The notes under the pieces: model-generated
The model's input: the letters and a program-made list of their open reading frames with translations, nothing else
What the model was told of the DNA's origin: nothing
Databases searched by the model: none
Shown: piece by piece, positions 5,382-6,363 of the stretch
Numbering within the stretch: position 1 is the stretch's first letter
Layout of the letters: every line of letters begins with the position of its first letter
NCBI GenBank assembly: GCA_030608765.1
Contig: JAUWDN010000073.1
Location: 1-6,363, forward strand
Direction of reading: 5' to 3'
DNA length: 6,363 nucleotides
From: Promethearchaeota archaeon
GTDB lineage: Archaea; Asgardarchaeota; Lokiarchaeia; Sigynarchaeales; SOKP01
Position numbers and translations under genes: made by a program

Positions 5382-6363
5382 TTAAATTCTTCTCCTACGC
5401 CAAATTAAGTAAATAACTAAAACAATTACTCCTATGACTGAAGTTAAAATAATCAAGGTTAAAAAATTAAGTTCAACCATGAATATTTCTACATTTAATA
5501 AGTTTAATAAATCAAAAATTTGTAATATTTTGAAAGCATAATAGGATGTGCTAATGGACGAGAATCTTTGATCGATTTCTTCAGCCCAATCACTAAAACC
5601 ACCATCGAGGAAACTTTGATGTTTCAAAACCCAATTAGAAGTTGCATCTTTATTTAATTCATTAGCGTCTATTAAACTAATTCCTTCAACGCAGAAGAAG
5701 GTACTACTTAGTAAAGGAAATTCAGCGTATGAGTCAGGTAGATAACCACCATAGTGTTCAAGATTATTGGAGTCCCATATATAGAGTGATGTGAAGTAAT
5801 TCAGGGTACTAGTTTGATTGGCTAATTCATTAATTGTTCCTAACTCACTTATTAAATAAACTGCAAAATATGTAGTAATCAATGTGGATGATAAAGTTTG
5901 ATTTCCTCCATATCCCCCGTCAGTATTATTACACGATAATACCCAACTTTTATGGAGTGTTTGATTATCAACTGGTTCATTAATTATTGTAAGAATGTTA
6001 TATATATAATAAGTTGAAACCATATTTGCATTATTAGATGTGTTTGTAAGACTAAAACCCCCTCCGATCTGAACAGTTTCATTTATGTAAGTATAGATAT
6101 TATCATGTAAATCTGAATCTAGCGTTTCTATCGATCCTAATGTTTTTAGTGTCTCTAAAAAATTATATATGTTGTATATATCAATTTCTCCCGTATCAAA
6201 CATGGCTTGAATTTCCTCTTCTAGATAAACCTTTAAAGCAGCAATATCAACGCTTTTCGTCGCTTCAAATAGGACCTCAACAGTATAAGCGTTAAAGGTG
6301 TCTAAAATTTCTATTGCATTAGCTGTGTCTTGAGGGGAAACGCCAAAACTTTCGTTTCCTTCT
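5382..6363 (-). CDS. Surface-anchored protein with prenyltransferase/squalene-cyclase-type repeats, N-terminus outside window
   Basis: The frame stays open to the window edge (EGNESFGVSPQDTANAIEIL is read upstream of the Met codon at 6203), so that ATG is internal and 326 residues of a longer protein are visible. Numbering from the first visible codon, GG[FY] turns recur at about 101 (GGF), 149 (DGGYGG), 205 (YGGY) and 254 (DGGF), each followed by a helix of the type S/T-TYYAxxIL. This is the spacing of alpha/alpha-toroid repeats of the prenyltransferase/squalene oxidase kind. A C-terminal membrane helix (about 299-321) ends in RRRRI, placing the repeat domain outside the cell. About seven N-x-S/T sequons agree with archaeal surface glycosylation. 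I see no convincing Asp/Cys/His zinc triad of prenyltransferases, so a binding or structural role at the surface is more likely than catalysis. The signal peptide should lie beyond the window. Substrate and partners are unknown. Confidence 0.85.
   Translation of the reverse strand, partial: EGNESFGVSPQDTANAIEILDTFNAYTVEVLFEATKSVDIAALKVYLEEEIQAMFDTGEIDIYNIYNFLETLKTLGSIETLDSDLHDNIYTYINETVQIGGGFSLTNTSNNANMVSTYYIYNILTIINEPVDNQTLHKSWVLSCNNTDGGYGGNQTLSSTLITTYFAVYLISELGTINELANQTSTLNYFTSLYIWDSNNLEHYGGYLPDSYAEFPLLSSTFFCVEGISLIDANELNKDATSNWVLKHQSFLDGGFSDWAEEIDQRFSSISTSYYAFKILQIFDLLNLLNVEIFMVELNFLTLIILTSVIGVIVLVIYLIWRRRRI

Noticed and set aside
5382..6203. ATG at 6203 as the start of the repeat protein
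   Set aside because: The frame continues to the window edge with protein-like sequence resembling the downstream repeats, and no signal peptide follows the ATG as expected for a surface protein.

Overview
The window is A/T-rich and looks archaeal, quite possibly from an Asgard-type lineage. The archaeal signs are a ski2-like helicase with the C-terminal region found in archaeal DUF5814-type helicases, a DRG/Rbg-architecture GTPase with a TGS domain, a small longin/roadblock-like protein encoded next to that GTPase, a membrane-anchored protein with prenyltransferase-type GG[FY] repeats, and TATA-like boxes placed for short-leader or leaderless transcripts. The Asgard assignment is inference; no rRNA, tRNA or marker gene here proves it.

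Layout. Positions 1-1233 (+) hold the 3' part of a superfamily 2 helicase whose start lies before the window. A 54-bp convergent gap with T-tracts on both strands separates it from an orphan DppB/OppB-type ABC permease (2316 to 1288, -). Upstream of the permease, the 310-bp gap 2317-2626 holds a 14-bp perfect palindrome and a decayed second copy of the helicase gene's 3' end (about 2450-2564, +). The permease gene is therefore flanked by an intact helicase end on one side and a broken copy of it on the other.

Next is a two-gene unit on the minus strand: a longin-like small protein (4312 to 3857), then 27 bp downstream a DRG-like GTPase (3829 to 2627). In the GTPase the G1, G3 and G4 nucleotide-binding motifs have all lost consensus residues, while the S5D2L-like insert and the TGS domain are kept. 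Upstream is folD (5271 to 4414, -), a complete one-carbon folate enzyme with its own putative promoter. The window ends inside a gene (6363 to 5382, -) for a probable surface protein with alpha/alpha-toroid repeats, several N-glycosylation sequons and a C-terminal membrane anchor.

The genes do not form one pathway. The items most worth attention are the duplicated helicase terminus bracketing the lone permease, the degenerate DRG-like GTPase, and its pairing with a longin-like protein. I found no CRISPR array, RNA gene, transposase or integrase in the window.
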